A stretch of DNA of 7,575 nt from JBKHJZ01 sp046537875 (GTDB taxonomy: Bacteria > Actinomycetota > Acidimicrobiia > Acidimicrobiales > VFJN01). Location: NCBI GenBank assembly GCA_046537875.1, contig JBKHJZ010000154.1:1-7575 (forward strand). The letters run 5' to 3'. How positions within the stretch are numbered: the stretch's first letter is position 1; the number at the start of each line of letters is the position of its first letter. Positions 1 through 5,726 of the stretch are shown piece after piece. Made by a program: the position numbers and the translations under genes. The notes under the pieces were generated by a model. That model worked only from the letters and a program-made list of their open reading frames with translations, was not told the DNA's origin and made no database searches.

Positions 1-148
1 CCGCCGACTCCTCGTGCTCGACCTGGTCGGCGCGCTCGGTGGGGTCCGTGGGCTCCGCGTGCTCGACGGGGTGTGGGGGCTCGGCTGGTCCCGCGGGCTC
101 GGCGCGCTCGGCAGGCTCCGCGCGCTCGGTTGGTCCGGCGGGTTCGGT
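1..148 (-). repeat. 9-base / tripeptide repeat in the DUF222 protein linker
   Basis: From residue 229 the protein reads as 16 consecutive triplets of the form [A/T/V]-[E/D/G]-[P/R/H], for example TEP, AGP, TER, AEP, AER, AEP, AGP, AEP, then PHP, VEH, AEP, TDP, TER. At the DNA level this is a degenerate 9-base minisatellite with recurring CGCGCTCGG on the plus strand (near 31, 103 and 121). It probably forms a flexible Pro/Glu linker before the missing C-terminal domain. A similar repeat occurs in the divergent neighbour. Confidence 0.75.
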
Positions 149-832
149 GGTTGCGGTGCCATCACGCCACAGGAGCTCGCCCTGGGCAGCCAGGGCGGCG
201 CGGAGCACGGCGGCGTCGTCGGGCTCGAGCAGGCCCGTGACCCGCACGAGCCCGTCGGGCTCGTCGAACAGCCAGATGCCGCGGCGCTCGCGGGCCCGCT
301 CGAGGCGCTCTGGGTCGTCGGCGTCTTCGGCGCGTCGGTAGGCGCGGGCGCAGCGGACGAGTTGGGTGACCGACATCTCCCGCGCCAGGCCGAGCCAGCG
401 CTCGTCGGTGTCGGGCTCGGCGACGTCGGCGAGCACGCGAGCCTTGGCCCAGCCGATCTCGCCGGCGACGCACGCCGCGGCGATGGCGGGGAGCTCGGCG
501 AGGCGCCGCCCGGCGGTGGCCTGGTGGGCGGCGGTGCGGGCGTCGATGCCGAGGTTGATCGCGGCCCAGTGGCCGATGGAGCGGATGCCCACCCCGACCC
601 AGCCCCCGAGCTGGTCGAACTCCGCCAGCAGGCGCATCAGGTCGGCGTTCGCCGCGTGGATCAGCGCGGCCAGCTCGCACAGCTCGGACTCGACCTCGTC
701 GGCACGGGTTGCCACGACCCCGGGGACCAGGGCGCCCGGAGTTGCGGGGCCGGCATCGGCCGCCGTCGAGGGCGCCCGGGTGGTCGCGCCGCCGGGCGTG
801 GAGCCATGTGGAGATATGGCATCCAACGGCAT
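1..832 (-). CDS. DUF222 / HNH endonuclease-type protein (13E12-like), 3' end outside window
   Basis: The first 277 codons are visible; the gene runs off the left edge. Residues ~30-220 read as a DUF222 domain: a helical stretch with ELAALIHAANADLMRLLAEF, a central GRRLAELPAIAAACVAGEIGWAKARVLAD-like segment (shown here in outline: RRLAELPAI, then GEIGWAKARVL), and a closing block with DEPDGLVRVTGLLEPDDAAVLRAAL. Proteins of this family usually carry a C-terminal HNH nuclease domain after a variable linker. That domain would lie beyond the edge, so nuclease function is inferred, not seen. Residues 229-276 are a low-complexity tripeptide repeat, the likely linker. The ATG at 832 is preferred because an in-frame TAA lies three codons upstream with no start codon between, and a TANNNT hexamer sits six bases before it. 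No Shine-Dalgarno is visible, which fits leaderless translation. The biological role of the family is unclear; some mycobacterial 13E12 members are associated with SOS boxes. Confidence 0.85.
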   Translation of the reverse strand, partial: MPLDAISPHGSTPGGATTRAPSTAADAGPATPGALVPGVVATRADEVESELCELAALIHAANADLMRLLAEFDQLGGWVGVGIRSIGHWAAINLGIDARTAAHQATAGRRLAELPAIAAACVAGEIGWAKARVLADVAEPDTDERWLGLAREMSVTQLVRCARAYRRAEDADDPERLERARERRGIWLFDEPDGLVRVTGLLEPDDAAVLRAALAAQGELLWRDGTATTEPAGPTERAEPAERAEPAGPAEPPHPVEHAEPTDPTERADQVEHEESA

Positions 833-838
833 GGCGTC

Positions 839-867
839 ATCTTACACCAACACACGTTCGTGTGCAA
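839..867 (-). promoter_or_regulatory. Promoter of the DUF222 gene, predicted leaderless
   Basis: Read on the minus strand, TTGCAC (862-867) and TAAGAT (839-844) are separated by exactly 17 bases. The -10 fits the actinobacterial TANNNT form, while the -35 matches TTGACA in only its first three bases. Six bases (GACGCC) separate the -10 from the ATG, so transcription would begin at or next to the start codon. A LexA-like box fills most of the spacer. Confidence 0.5.
847..860 (-). promoter_or_regulatory. Candidate LexA (SOS) box between -35 and -10
   Basis: Minus-strand sequence CGAACGTGTGTTGG matches the Gram-positive SOS box CGAACRNRYGTTYG at 13 of 14 positions; the only mismatch is the penultimate base. 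It overlaps a perfect 6-base inverted repeat (CACACG-TT-CGTGTG, 851-864 on the plus strand). Its place inside the promoter spacer is where a repressor would block RNA polymerase. Binding is inferred from sequence alone. Confidence 0.45.
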
Positions 868-987
868 GGGATCGGGGCGAACGAATGCCACCGGTCCGGG
901 CACCGAGCGCCAGGTCGTGTCGCACCACCGACGCCGGCCCTGGCCGGGCCGACAGGGTGCGGATGCCGTGGTCGCCCCCGCCACCGG

Positions 988-993
988 TACGGT
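988..993 (+). promoter_or_regulatory. Candidate -10 hexamer for the decarboxylase (leaderless)
   Basis: TACGGT fits TANNNT and ends seven bases before the ATG at 1001. No -35 is recognisable 16-19 bases upstream and no Shine-Dalgarno precedes the ATG. In DNA this GC-rich a TANNNT hexamer at this distance is suggestive, not decisive. It favours the 1001 start over the one at 1175. Confidence 0.3.
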
Positions 994-1000
994 GCCCCGG

Positions 1001-2575
1001 ATGGTCGAATCGAGCCAGGTCGGCGGCACCGACCCTGTGGAGCCCGCCGACCCCGCCGAGAAGGTCGACTCCGCCGACCCTGTGGGACCCGCCGCCCCCG
1101 TCGAGAAAGCCGACCCCACCGACTCTGCCACCGCCGACCCCGCCTCACGCTCATCCGCCGGCCGGTCGTTCCACATGACGCCCGACGATCTGCGGCGCTG
1201 GGGCCACGAGGTGGTCGACTGGGTCGCCGGCTACCTGGAGACCATCGAGGAGCACCCGGTGGTGCCCGACGTGGCGCCCGGGGACGTGCGCTCCTGGCTC
1301 CCGCCCTCGCCGCCCGAGGTCCCGGAGCCGTTCGAGCGGGTTCTGGCCGACCTCGACCGCATCGTCGTGCCGGGCACCACCCACTGGCAGCACCCCGGCT
1401 TCCACGCCTACTTCCCGGCGAACACGTCGGGGCCGGCCATCCTGGCCGACATCGTCTCCGGCGGGCTCGGCACCCAGGGGATGCTCTGGCAGACGGGCCC
1501 GGCGTCCACCGAGGTGGAGACCCACGTGCTCGACTGGATGGCCGAGCTGCTGGGCCTGCCCGAGCGCTTCCGCTCCACCGGCGCCGGCGGCGGCGTCATC
1601 CAGGACTCGGCCTCGTCGGCCACGCTGTGCGCCCTGCTGGCCGCCCGGGAGCGGGCCCTCGCCGCCGGCGCGTCGCTCGAGGGGCTGGTGGTCTACGGCT
1701 CGACGCAGGCGCACTCGTCGCTCGAGAAGGCGGCGCGCATCGCCGGACTCGGGAACGAGCAGGTGCGGCTGGTCGACGTGTGGGATCGGGGGCCCGATGC
1801 CTTCGCCCTGCGGCCCGACCGGCTCGCCGACGCGGTCGCCGCCGACGCCGCCGCCGGCCGGGTGCCGTTCCTCGTGATGGCCACGGTCGGCACCACCAGC
1901 TCGCTGGCGGTCGACCCGGTGCCCGCGATCGGCGAGATCGCCGAGCGGCACGGGCTGTGGCTCCACGTCGACGGGGCCATGGCGGCCGTCGCCGCCGTCT
2001 GCCCCGAGCACCGGGGGCTGCTCGACGGGATCGAGCGGGCCGACAGCGTGGTGACCAACCCCCACAAGTGGATGTTCACCACCTTCGACTGCTCGTGCTT
2101 CTGGGTGGCCGATCGCCGGCCGCTGGTGGATGCGCTGTCGATCCTGCCGGAGTACCTGCGCAACCCGGCCACCGAGTCGGGGGCGGTGATCGACTACCGC
2201 GACTGGCAGGTGCCGCTGGGGCGGCGGTTCCGGGCGCTCAAGCTGTGGTTCGTCCTGCGCTGGTACGGCGCCGAGGGCCTGCGCCACCACCTGCGGGAGC
2301 ACGTGCGCCTGGCCGGCGGCCTGGCCGGGCGCATCGCCGCCGACGAGCGGCTCGAGCTGGCCGCCCCGCCCCGGCTGAACCTGGTGTGCTTCCGTCACCG
2401 CGACGGCGACGCCGCCACCGAGCGGCTGCATCGCGACCTGAACGGGACCGGGCGCGTCCACCTGACCCACACCCGGCTGGGCGACCGCTACGTGCTCCGG
2501 GCGGTCGTGGGCGCGTGGACCACCACCGAGCGCCACGTCGAGGGCCTCTGGCGGCTGATCGACGACCTGGCCTGA
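1001..2575 (+). CDS. Group II PLP-dependent amino acid decarboxylase (aromatic-L-amino-acid decarboxylase family)
   Basis: Removes the alpha-carboxyl group of an amino acid using pyridoxal phosphate; a cytosolic enzyme, with aromatic amino acids the family's usual substrates. From residue 59 (MTPDDLRRWG) the 466-residue core aligns by eye along the whole of animal DOPA decarboxylase (480 aa). Visible marks are HWQHPGFHAYFPA, AHSSLEKA with the PLP-stacking His238, HVDGA with Asp324 for the pyridine nitrogen, NPHKW with the PLP Lys356, and PLGRRFRALKLWFVLR. Tyr385 in LPEYLR corresponds to the catalytic-loop Tyr332 of DOPA decarboxylase; this Tyr is replaced in aldehyde-synthase relatives, so a true decarboxylase is expected. 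The substrate cannot be read from sequence. Start choice: ATG 1001 gives 524 aa with a tripeptide-repeat extension whose codons are GC3-rich; ATG 1175 gives the family-length protein. Neither has a clear ribosome site. No transporter or partner gene is adjacent. Confidence 0.9.
   Translation: MVESSQVGGTDPVEPADPAEKVDSADPVGPAAPVEKADPTDSATADPASRSSAGRSFHMTPDDLRRWGHEVVDWVAGYLETIEEHPVVPDVAPGDVRSWLPPSPPEVPEPFERVLADLDRIVVPGTTHWQHPGFHAYFPANTSGPAILADIVSGGLGTQGMLWQTGPASTEVETHVLDWMAELLGLPERFRSTGAGGGVIQDSASSATLCALLAARERALAAGASLEGLVVYGSTQAHSSLEKAARIAGLGNEQVRLVDVWDRGPDAFALRPDRLADAVAADAAAGRVPFLVMATVGTTSSLAVDPVPAIGEIAERHGLWLHVDGAMAAVAAVCPEHRGLLDGIERADSVVTNPHKWMFTTFDCSCFWVADRRPLVDALSILPEYLRNPATESGAVIDYRDWQVPLGRRFRALKLWFVLRWYGAEGLRHHLREHVRLAGGLAGRIAADERLELAAPPRLNLVCFRHRDGDAATERLHRDLNGTGRVHLTHTRLGDRYVLRAVVGAWTTTERHVEGLWRLIDDLA
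1019..1126 (+). repeat. Tripeptide repeat with two 45-base tandem units in the decarboxylase N-terminus
   Basis: Residues 7-42 read as triplets VGG, TDP, VEP, ADP, AEK, VDS, ADP, VGP, AAP, VEK, ADP, TDS. Inside this, 1031-1075 and 1076-1120 are tandem 15-residue units (DPVEPADPAEKVDSA and DPVGPAAPVEKADPT). Unit lengths are multiples of three and no stop occurs, which supports translation from 1001. The extension lies ahead of the conserved fold and is probably disordered. Confidence 0.65.
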
Positions 2576-2602
2576 GCTGGGATCGCGCGCGCCACCACCA
2601 GG

Positions 2603-2628
2603 CGGATGCGGCCGCGGGCCCGCATCCG
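2603..2628 (+). terminator. GC-rich hairpin after the decarboxylase
   Basis: CGGATGCGG (2603-2611) pairs perfectly over 9 bases with CCGCATCCG (2620-2628), leaving an 8-base loop. It starts 27 bases after the decarboxylase stop. No T-run follows, so it is either a U-tract-less terminator of the kind proposed for actinobacteria or another RNA structure. Confidence 0.4.
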
Positions 2629-2636
2629 TGCCCCGG

Positions 2637-2661
2637 TAGACTCCTGTCTTTCCCAGACAGG
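2637..2661 (+). promoter_or_regulatory. Possible guaB3 promoter -10 and leader hairpin
   Basis: TAGACT (2637-2642) fits TANNNT, without a recognisable -35. Directly after it CCTGTCT (2643-2649) pairs with AGACAGG (2655-2661) around a 5-base loop, a 7-base-pair hairpin ending four bases before the AAGGTG ribosome site (2665-2670). A start of transcription from this -10 would fall inside the hairpin, so the two are unlikely to act together; the hairpin would matter on a transcript reading through from upstream. Confidence 0.3.
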
Positions 2662-2680
2662 ACGAAGGTGGTGCCGCACG

Positions 2681-3793
2681 ATGGCCGAGGTCGAGATCGG
2701 GATCGGCAAGACGGCCCGGCGCGCCTACCGGCTCGACGACGTGTCGATCGTGCCGAGCCGCCGCACCCGCGACCCCGAGGACGTCGACATCGCCTGCGAG
2801 ATCGACGCCTACCGGTTCGAGATGCCGGTGCTCGCCGCACCGACCGACAGCGTGACCTCGCCCACCACCGCGGTCCGGATGGGCCAGCTCGGGGCGGGCG
2901 CCGTGCTCCACCTCGAGGGGCTCTGGACCCGCTACGAGAACCCGGACAAGGTGCTCGAGGAGATCGCGGGCCTGCCGGACGGCGAGGCCACGCGGCGCAT
3001 GCAGGAGATCTACGCCGAGCCGATCGACCACGACCTGATCGGCGAGCGCATCGCCTCGGTCAAGGAGGCGGGGGTCACCTGCGCCGTGGCCGTCACCCCG
3101 CACCGCACGCTCGAGCTGGCCGACGCGGTGCTGCGGGCCGAGCCCGACCTGCTGGTGATCCAGGCGACCATCGTGTCGGCCGAACACGTGGCCCGCACGG
3201 TCGAGCCGCTCAACCTGAAGGCCTTCATCCGCCACTACGAGCTGCCGGTGCTGGTGGGCGGCTGCACCTCGTACCACTCGGCGCTGCACCTCATGCGCAC
3301 CGGCGCCGCCGGCGTGCTGGTGGGGGCCGGCTCGGGGGCCGCCGAGGTCACCCGCGACGTGCTCGGCGTCGGGGTCCCGCTGGCCACCGCGCTGTCCGAC
3401 GCCCGGGCGGCCCGGATGCGCCACCTCGACGAGACCGGCGTCTACTGCCACGTGATCGCCGACGGCGGGGTCTCCACCGGTGGCGACATCGCCCGCGCCA
3501 TCGCCTGCGGGGCCGACGCCGTGATGATCGGCACGCCGCTCGCCGCCGCCCACGAGGCGCCCGGCCGGGGCTGGCACTGGGGCATGGCGGCCGTGCACCG
3601 CAGCATCCCCCGGGGCGAGCGGGTGCGGGTCGAGCCGGTCGGGACGCTGGAGGAGATCCTGGTGGGCCCCGCCCGCTCGGGCTCGGGGCGGGTGAACCTG
3701 GCCGGCGCCCTGCGCCGGGCGATGGCGCTCACCGGCTCCGAGACGCTGAAGGACCTGCAGAAGTCCGATCTCGTGGTGGTGGACGGCCGATGA
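2681..3793 (+). CDS. guaB3: GuaB3 family IMP dehydrogenase-related protein
   Basis: A 370-residue (beta/alpha)8-barrel protein of the IMP dehydrogenase superfamily, GuaB3 branch, which lacks the CBS pair of classical IMPDH. Classical members oxidise IMP to XMP with NAD+. Recognisable blocks are YRLDDVSIVPSRRTRDPEDV near the N-terminus, APTDSV, LNLKAFIRHYELPVLVGGC, HLMRTGAAGVLVGAG, HVIADGGVSTGGDIARAIAC (phosphate-binding region), ADAVMIGTPLA, and HEAPGRGWHWGMAAVH. The loop that carries the catalytic Cys in IMPDH (GxGSxCTT) reads GSGAAEVTR here, with Glu222 where Cys is expected, so IMPDH activity is doubtful. Reported actinobacterial GuaB3 proteins are inactive while a cyanobacterial GuaB3 is active. 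The ATG at 2681 has an AAGGTG ribosome site ten bases upstream; an in-frame ATG at 2606 lies inside a hairpin and is rejected. guaA follows 61 bases downstream, suggesting an operon and a role linked to guanine nucleotides. Confidence 0.9.
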   Translation: MAEVEIGIGKTARRAYRLDDVSIVPSRRTRDPEDVDIACEIDAYRFEMPVLAAPTDSVTSPTTAVRMGQLGAGAVLHLEGLWTRYENPDKVLEEIAGLPDGEATRRMQEIYAEPIDHDLIGERIASVKEAGVTCAVAVTPHRTLELADAVLRAEPDLLVIQATIVSAEHVARTVEPLNLKAFIRHYELPVLVGGCTSYHSALHLMRTGAAGVLVGAGSGAAEVTRDVLGVGVPLATALSDARAARMRHLDETGVYCHVIADGGVSTGGDIARAIACGADAVMIGTPLAAAHEAPGRGWHWGMAAVHRSIPRGERVRVEPVGTLEEILVGPARSGSGRVNLAGALRRAMALTGSETLKDLQKSDLVVVDGR

Positions 3794-3807
3794 CCCGCCA
3801 CCTGTTC

Positions 3808-3827
3808 GCTCGGCCTCCAGGCCGAGC
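3808..3827 (+). other. Hairpin between guaB3 and guaA
   Basis: GCTCGGCC and GGCCGAGC form a perfect 8-base-pair stem around the tetraloop TCCA. It starts 15 bases after the guaB3 stop and ends 11 bases before the guaA Shine-Dalgarno. There is no T-run. It could be a weak terminator, an mRNA-stability element or a processing site separating expression of the two genes. Confidence 0.45.
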
Positions 3828-3854
3828 CGGCACGTCCCGGGGAGGCCGGCGGCC

Positions 3855-5408
3855 GTGAGCGACCACCACGACTTCGACACCTGCCTGGTCGTCGACTTCG
3901 GCGCCCAGTACGCGCAGCTCATCGCCCGGCGGGTGCGCGAGGCGCACGTGTACTCCGAGATCGTGCCGCACACGATCACGGCCGCCGAGGTGCGCGAGCG
4001 CGGCCCGCAGGCGCTGATCCTCTCGGGCGGTCCCAAGTCGGTGCACGTGGAGGGCGCCCCCCGGCTCGACCCCGGCATCTTCGACCTCGGGATCCCGATC
4101 CTCGGCATCTGCTACGGCGCCCAGCTCATCGCCGACGAGCTGGGTGGGACGGTCGCCCGCACCGGCCGGGGCGAGTACGGCCGGACCCCGCTGTCGGTCG
4201 CGGCCGAGGACACACTCGGCCTGCTCGCCGACCAGCCGGTCGACCAGACCGTGTGGATGAGCCACTTCGACACGATCACCGACCCGCCCGACGGCTTCGT
4301 GGCCACCGCCTCCACGCCCGACACGCCGGTGGCCGCGCTCGAGTCGCCGGGCCGGCGCATCTGGGGGGTGCAGTACCACCCGGAGGTGTCGCACACGGCA
4401 TCGGGCCAGCAGCTGCTCCGCCAGTTCCTGCACCACCTGGCCGGGTGCCGCCCGAACTGGACGATGACGTCGATCATCGAGACCGCCGTCGACGACGTCC
4501 GGGCCCAGGTGGGCGACGGGCGGGCGATCTGCGGCCTGTCGGGGGGCGTCGACTCCGCGGTCGCCGCCGCGCTGGTGCACAAGGCCATCGGGCCGCGGCT
4601 CACGTGCGTCTTCGTCGACACGGGCCTGCTGCGCCGGGGCGAGGCCGAGCAGGTGGTCGACACCTTCCACCGGCACCAGCGCATCGAGCTGATCCACGTC
4701 CGGGCCGCCGACCGGTTCTTCGAGCGGCTGGCCGGGGTGCGCGACCCGGAGGAGAAGCGCAAGGCCGTGGGCGAGCTCTTCATCCGGGTGTTCGAGGACT
4801 CCGCCGGCGGCATCGAGGACGCCCGCTACCTCGTGCAGGGCACCCTCTACCCCGACGTGATCGAGTCGGGGGGCGGCAACGGCGCCGCCACCATCAAGAG
4901 CCACCACAACGTGGGCGGGCTCCCCGAGGATCTGGAGTTCGAGCTGGTCGAGCCGCTGCGCCACCTCTTCAAGGACGAGGTGCGGCGCGTCGGCGAGGAG
5001 CTGGGGCTGCCGGAGGAGATCGTGTGGCGCCAGCCGTTCCCCGGGCCGGGGCTGGCCGTGCGGATCATCGGTGAGGTGACGCTCGACAAGGTGGCGATGC
5101 TCCAGCACGCCGACGCCATCGTCCGTGAGGAGATCCGCCGCGCCGGGCTCGAGCGGGACATCTGGCAGGCGTTCGCCGTGCTCCCCGACGTCCGCTCGGT
5201 CGGGGTGATGGGCGACGAGCGCACGTACGCGCACCCGGTGATCATCCGGGCGGTCACGAGCGAGGACGCGATGACTGCCGACTGGGCGCGTTTGCCGTAC
5301 GATCTCCTCGAGGCCATGTCGAGCCGGATCATCAACGAGGTGACCGGCGTCAACCGGGTGGCCTACGACATCACGTCGAAGCCGCCCGGCACGATCGAGT
5401 GGGAGTGA
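3855..5408 (+). CDS. guaA: GMP synthase (glutamine-hydrolysing)
   Basis: Converts XMP to GMP with ATP and glutamine, the last step of GMP synthesis in the cytosol. The protein has 517 aa, close to the 525 of E. coli GuaA. Residues ~9-195 are a class I glutamine amidotransferase: nucleophile Cys86 in GICYGAQ, and His175/Glu177 in QYHPEV. Residues ~205-390 are the ATP pyrophosphatase domain with P-loop SGGVDS at 229-234 and the downstream GLPEDLEFELVEPLR and RQPFPGPGLAVR motifs. The C-terminal dimerisation domain ends in the family's typical YDITSKPPGTIEWE. All expected catalytic residues are present. The start is a GTG at 3855 with GGGGAGG (3839-3845) nine bases upstream, the best ribosome site in the window. 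It is probably co-transcribed with guaB3; its 3' end is followed by a strong two-part hairpin. No guaB2 (the active IMPDH in actinobacteria) is seen in the window. Confidence 0.98.
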   Translation: MSDHHDFDTCLVVDFGAQYAQLIARRVREAHVYSEIVPHTITAAEVRERGPQALILSGGPKSVHVEGAPRLDPGIFDLGIPILGICYGAQLIADELGGTVARTGRGEYGRTPLSVAAEDTLGLLADQPVDQTVWMSHFDTITDPPDGFVATASTPDTPVAALESPGRRIWGVQYHPEVSHTASGQQLLRQFLHHLAGCRPNWTMTSIIETAVDDVRAQVGDGRAICGLSGGVDSAVAAALVHKAIGPRLTCVFVDTGLLRRGEAEQVVDTFHRHQRIELIHVRAADRFFERLAGVRDPEEKRKAVGELFIRVFEDSAGGIEDARYLVQGTLYPDVIESGGGNGAATIKSHHNVGGLPEDLEFELVEPLRHLFKDEVRRVGEELGLPEEIVWRQPFPGPGLAVRIIGEVTLDKVAMLQHADAIVREEIRRAGLERDIWQAFAVLPDVRSVGVMGDERTYAHPVIIRAVTSEDAMTADWARLPYDLLEAMSSRIINEVTGVNRVAYDITSKPPGTIEWE

Positions 5409-5415
5409 CGAGAGT

Positions 5416-5421
5416 TACGTT
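5416..5421 (+). promoter_or_regulatory. Possible -10 hexamer upstream of the structured gap
   Basis: TACGTT fits TANNNT and lies eight bases after the guaA stop. Transcription would begin about 5428-5431, exactly where the first hairpin of the structured region begins. No -35 is recognisable (it would fall in the guaA 3' end), so this is only a weak candidate. Confidence 0.2.
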
Positions 5422-5430
5422 TCACCGGCA

Positions 5431-5464
5431 GAGCCCGCTCGTTACCTGGAGGTAACGTGGGCTC
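5431..5464 (+). terminator. Two-part stem-loop downstream of guaA
   Basis: GAGCCC (5431-5436) pairs with GGGCTC (5459-5464). After a 3x1 internal loop, CGTTACCT (5440-5447) pairs with AGGTAACG (5450-5457). This gives 14 base pairs, 22 bases after the guaA stop. The apical pairs will open to a larger loop than the formal two bases. No T-run follows. The inner palindrome GTTACC-N4-GGTAAC could alternatively be a protein operator. Confidence 0.4.
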
Positions 5465-5672
5465 AACGCCAACCCGAGCCCCGATGCGTGCGACCAGGTA
5501 GGAGTTCTCGCCGCTACGCCTACCAGTGATCGCGAGGCGATCGGTCGTCGTACCGGACCGCCGGCATGCCGGCCGGCGGTGGACCCGACCGGAGCTGGTG
5601 CCGGCCGGGTCGGCTCGGGGTGGCTCGCACAGGCGTCGTGCTCCCGCGCTCGCCAGGAAATCGGCGATGCGC
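5431..5672 (+). other. Structured intergenic region with six consecutive hairpins
   Basis: The 318-base gap between guaA and the RDD gene has no convincing gene. It contains six consecutive inverted repeats: 5431-5464 (14 bp in two parts); 5497-5524 (GGTAGG/CCTACC, 16-base loop); 5528-5542 (GATCGC-GAG-GCGATC); 5557-5580 (ACCGCCGGC/GCCGGCGGT, 9 bp, enclosing the palindrome CCGGCATGCCGG); 5582-5611 (GACCCG and CCGG arms with one mismatch); and 5646-5672 (GCGC plus TCGCC with one bulged T). High GC makes chance hairpins common, but the density is striking. It could be a long 5' leader of the RDD gene, a structured small RNA, or tandem terminators. It was not matched by eye to a known riboswitch class. 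Confidence 0.35.
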
Positions 5673-5684
5673 GGCGTGGGCCAC

Positions 5685-5690
5685 TAGGTT
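5685..5690 (+). promoter_or_regulatory. Candidate -10 of the RDD gene promoter
   Basis: TAGGTT, in the context CACTAGGTTC, fits the actinobacterial -10. It would give a leader of roughly 30 bases before the ATG at 5727, containing the ribosome site GGGAGAAGG (5711-5719). No clear -35 is visible at 16-19 bases upstream. Confidence 0.4.
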
Positions 5691-5726
5691 CCCCCGGGTC
5701 TACGACGAGCGGGAGAAGGCGGACGA

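Noticed and set aside
2606..2680. Upstream in-frame ATG as the guaB3 start
   Set aside because: It lies inside a 9-bp hairpin with no ribosome site; the ATG at 2681 has AAGGTG at ten bases and the usual GuaB3 N-terminus.
709..3858. A 1049-codon open frame on the plus strand overlapping the decarboxylase and guaB3
   Set aside because: It is Arg/Gly/Pro/Ala-rich with no recognisable domain and overlaps two clearly conserved genes in another frame; long stop-free frames are expected at this GC content.
1151..4108. A 985-codon open frame on the minus strand
   Set aside because: An antisense shadow of the decarboxylase, guaB3 and guaA, low in complexity and without motifs.
3729..5234. A 501-codon open frame antisense to guaA
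   Set aside because: It lies opposite a complete, motif-perfect guaA and shows only His/Asp/Gly/Val-rich composition typical of the complementary frame.
5431..5672. A known riboswitch (TPP, cobalamin or ydaO type)
   Set aside because: I could not find the conserved boxes of these classes by eye; the region is reported only as structured.
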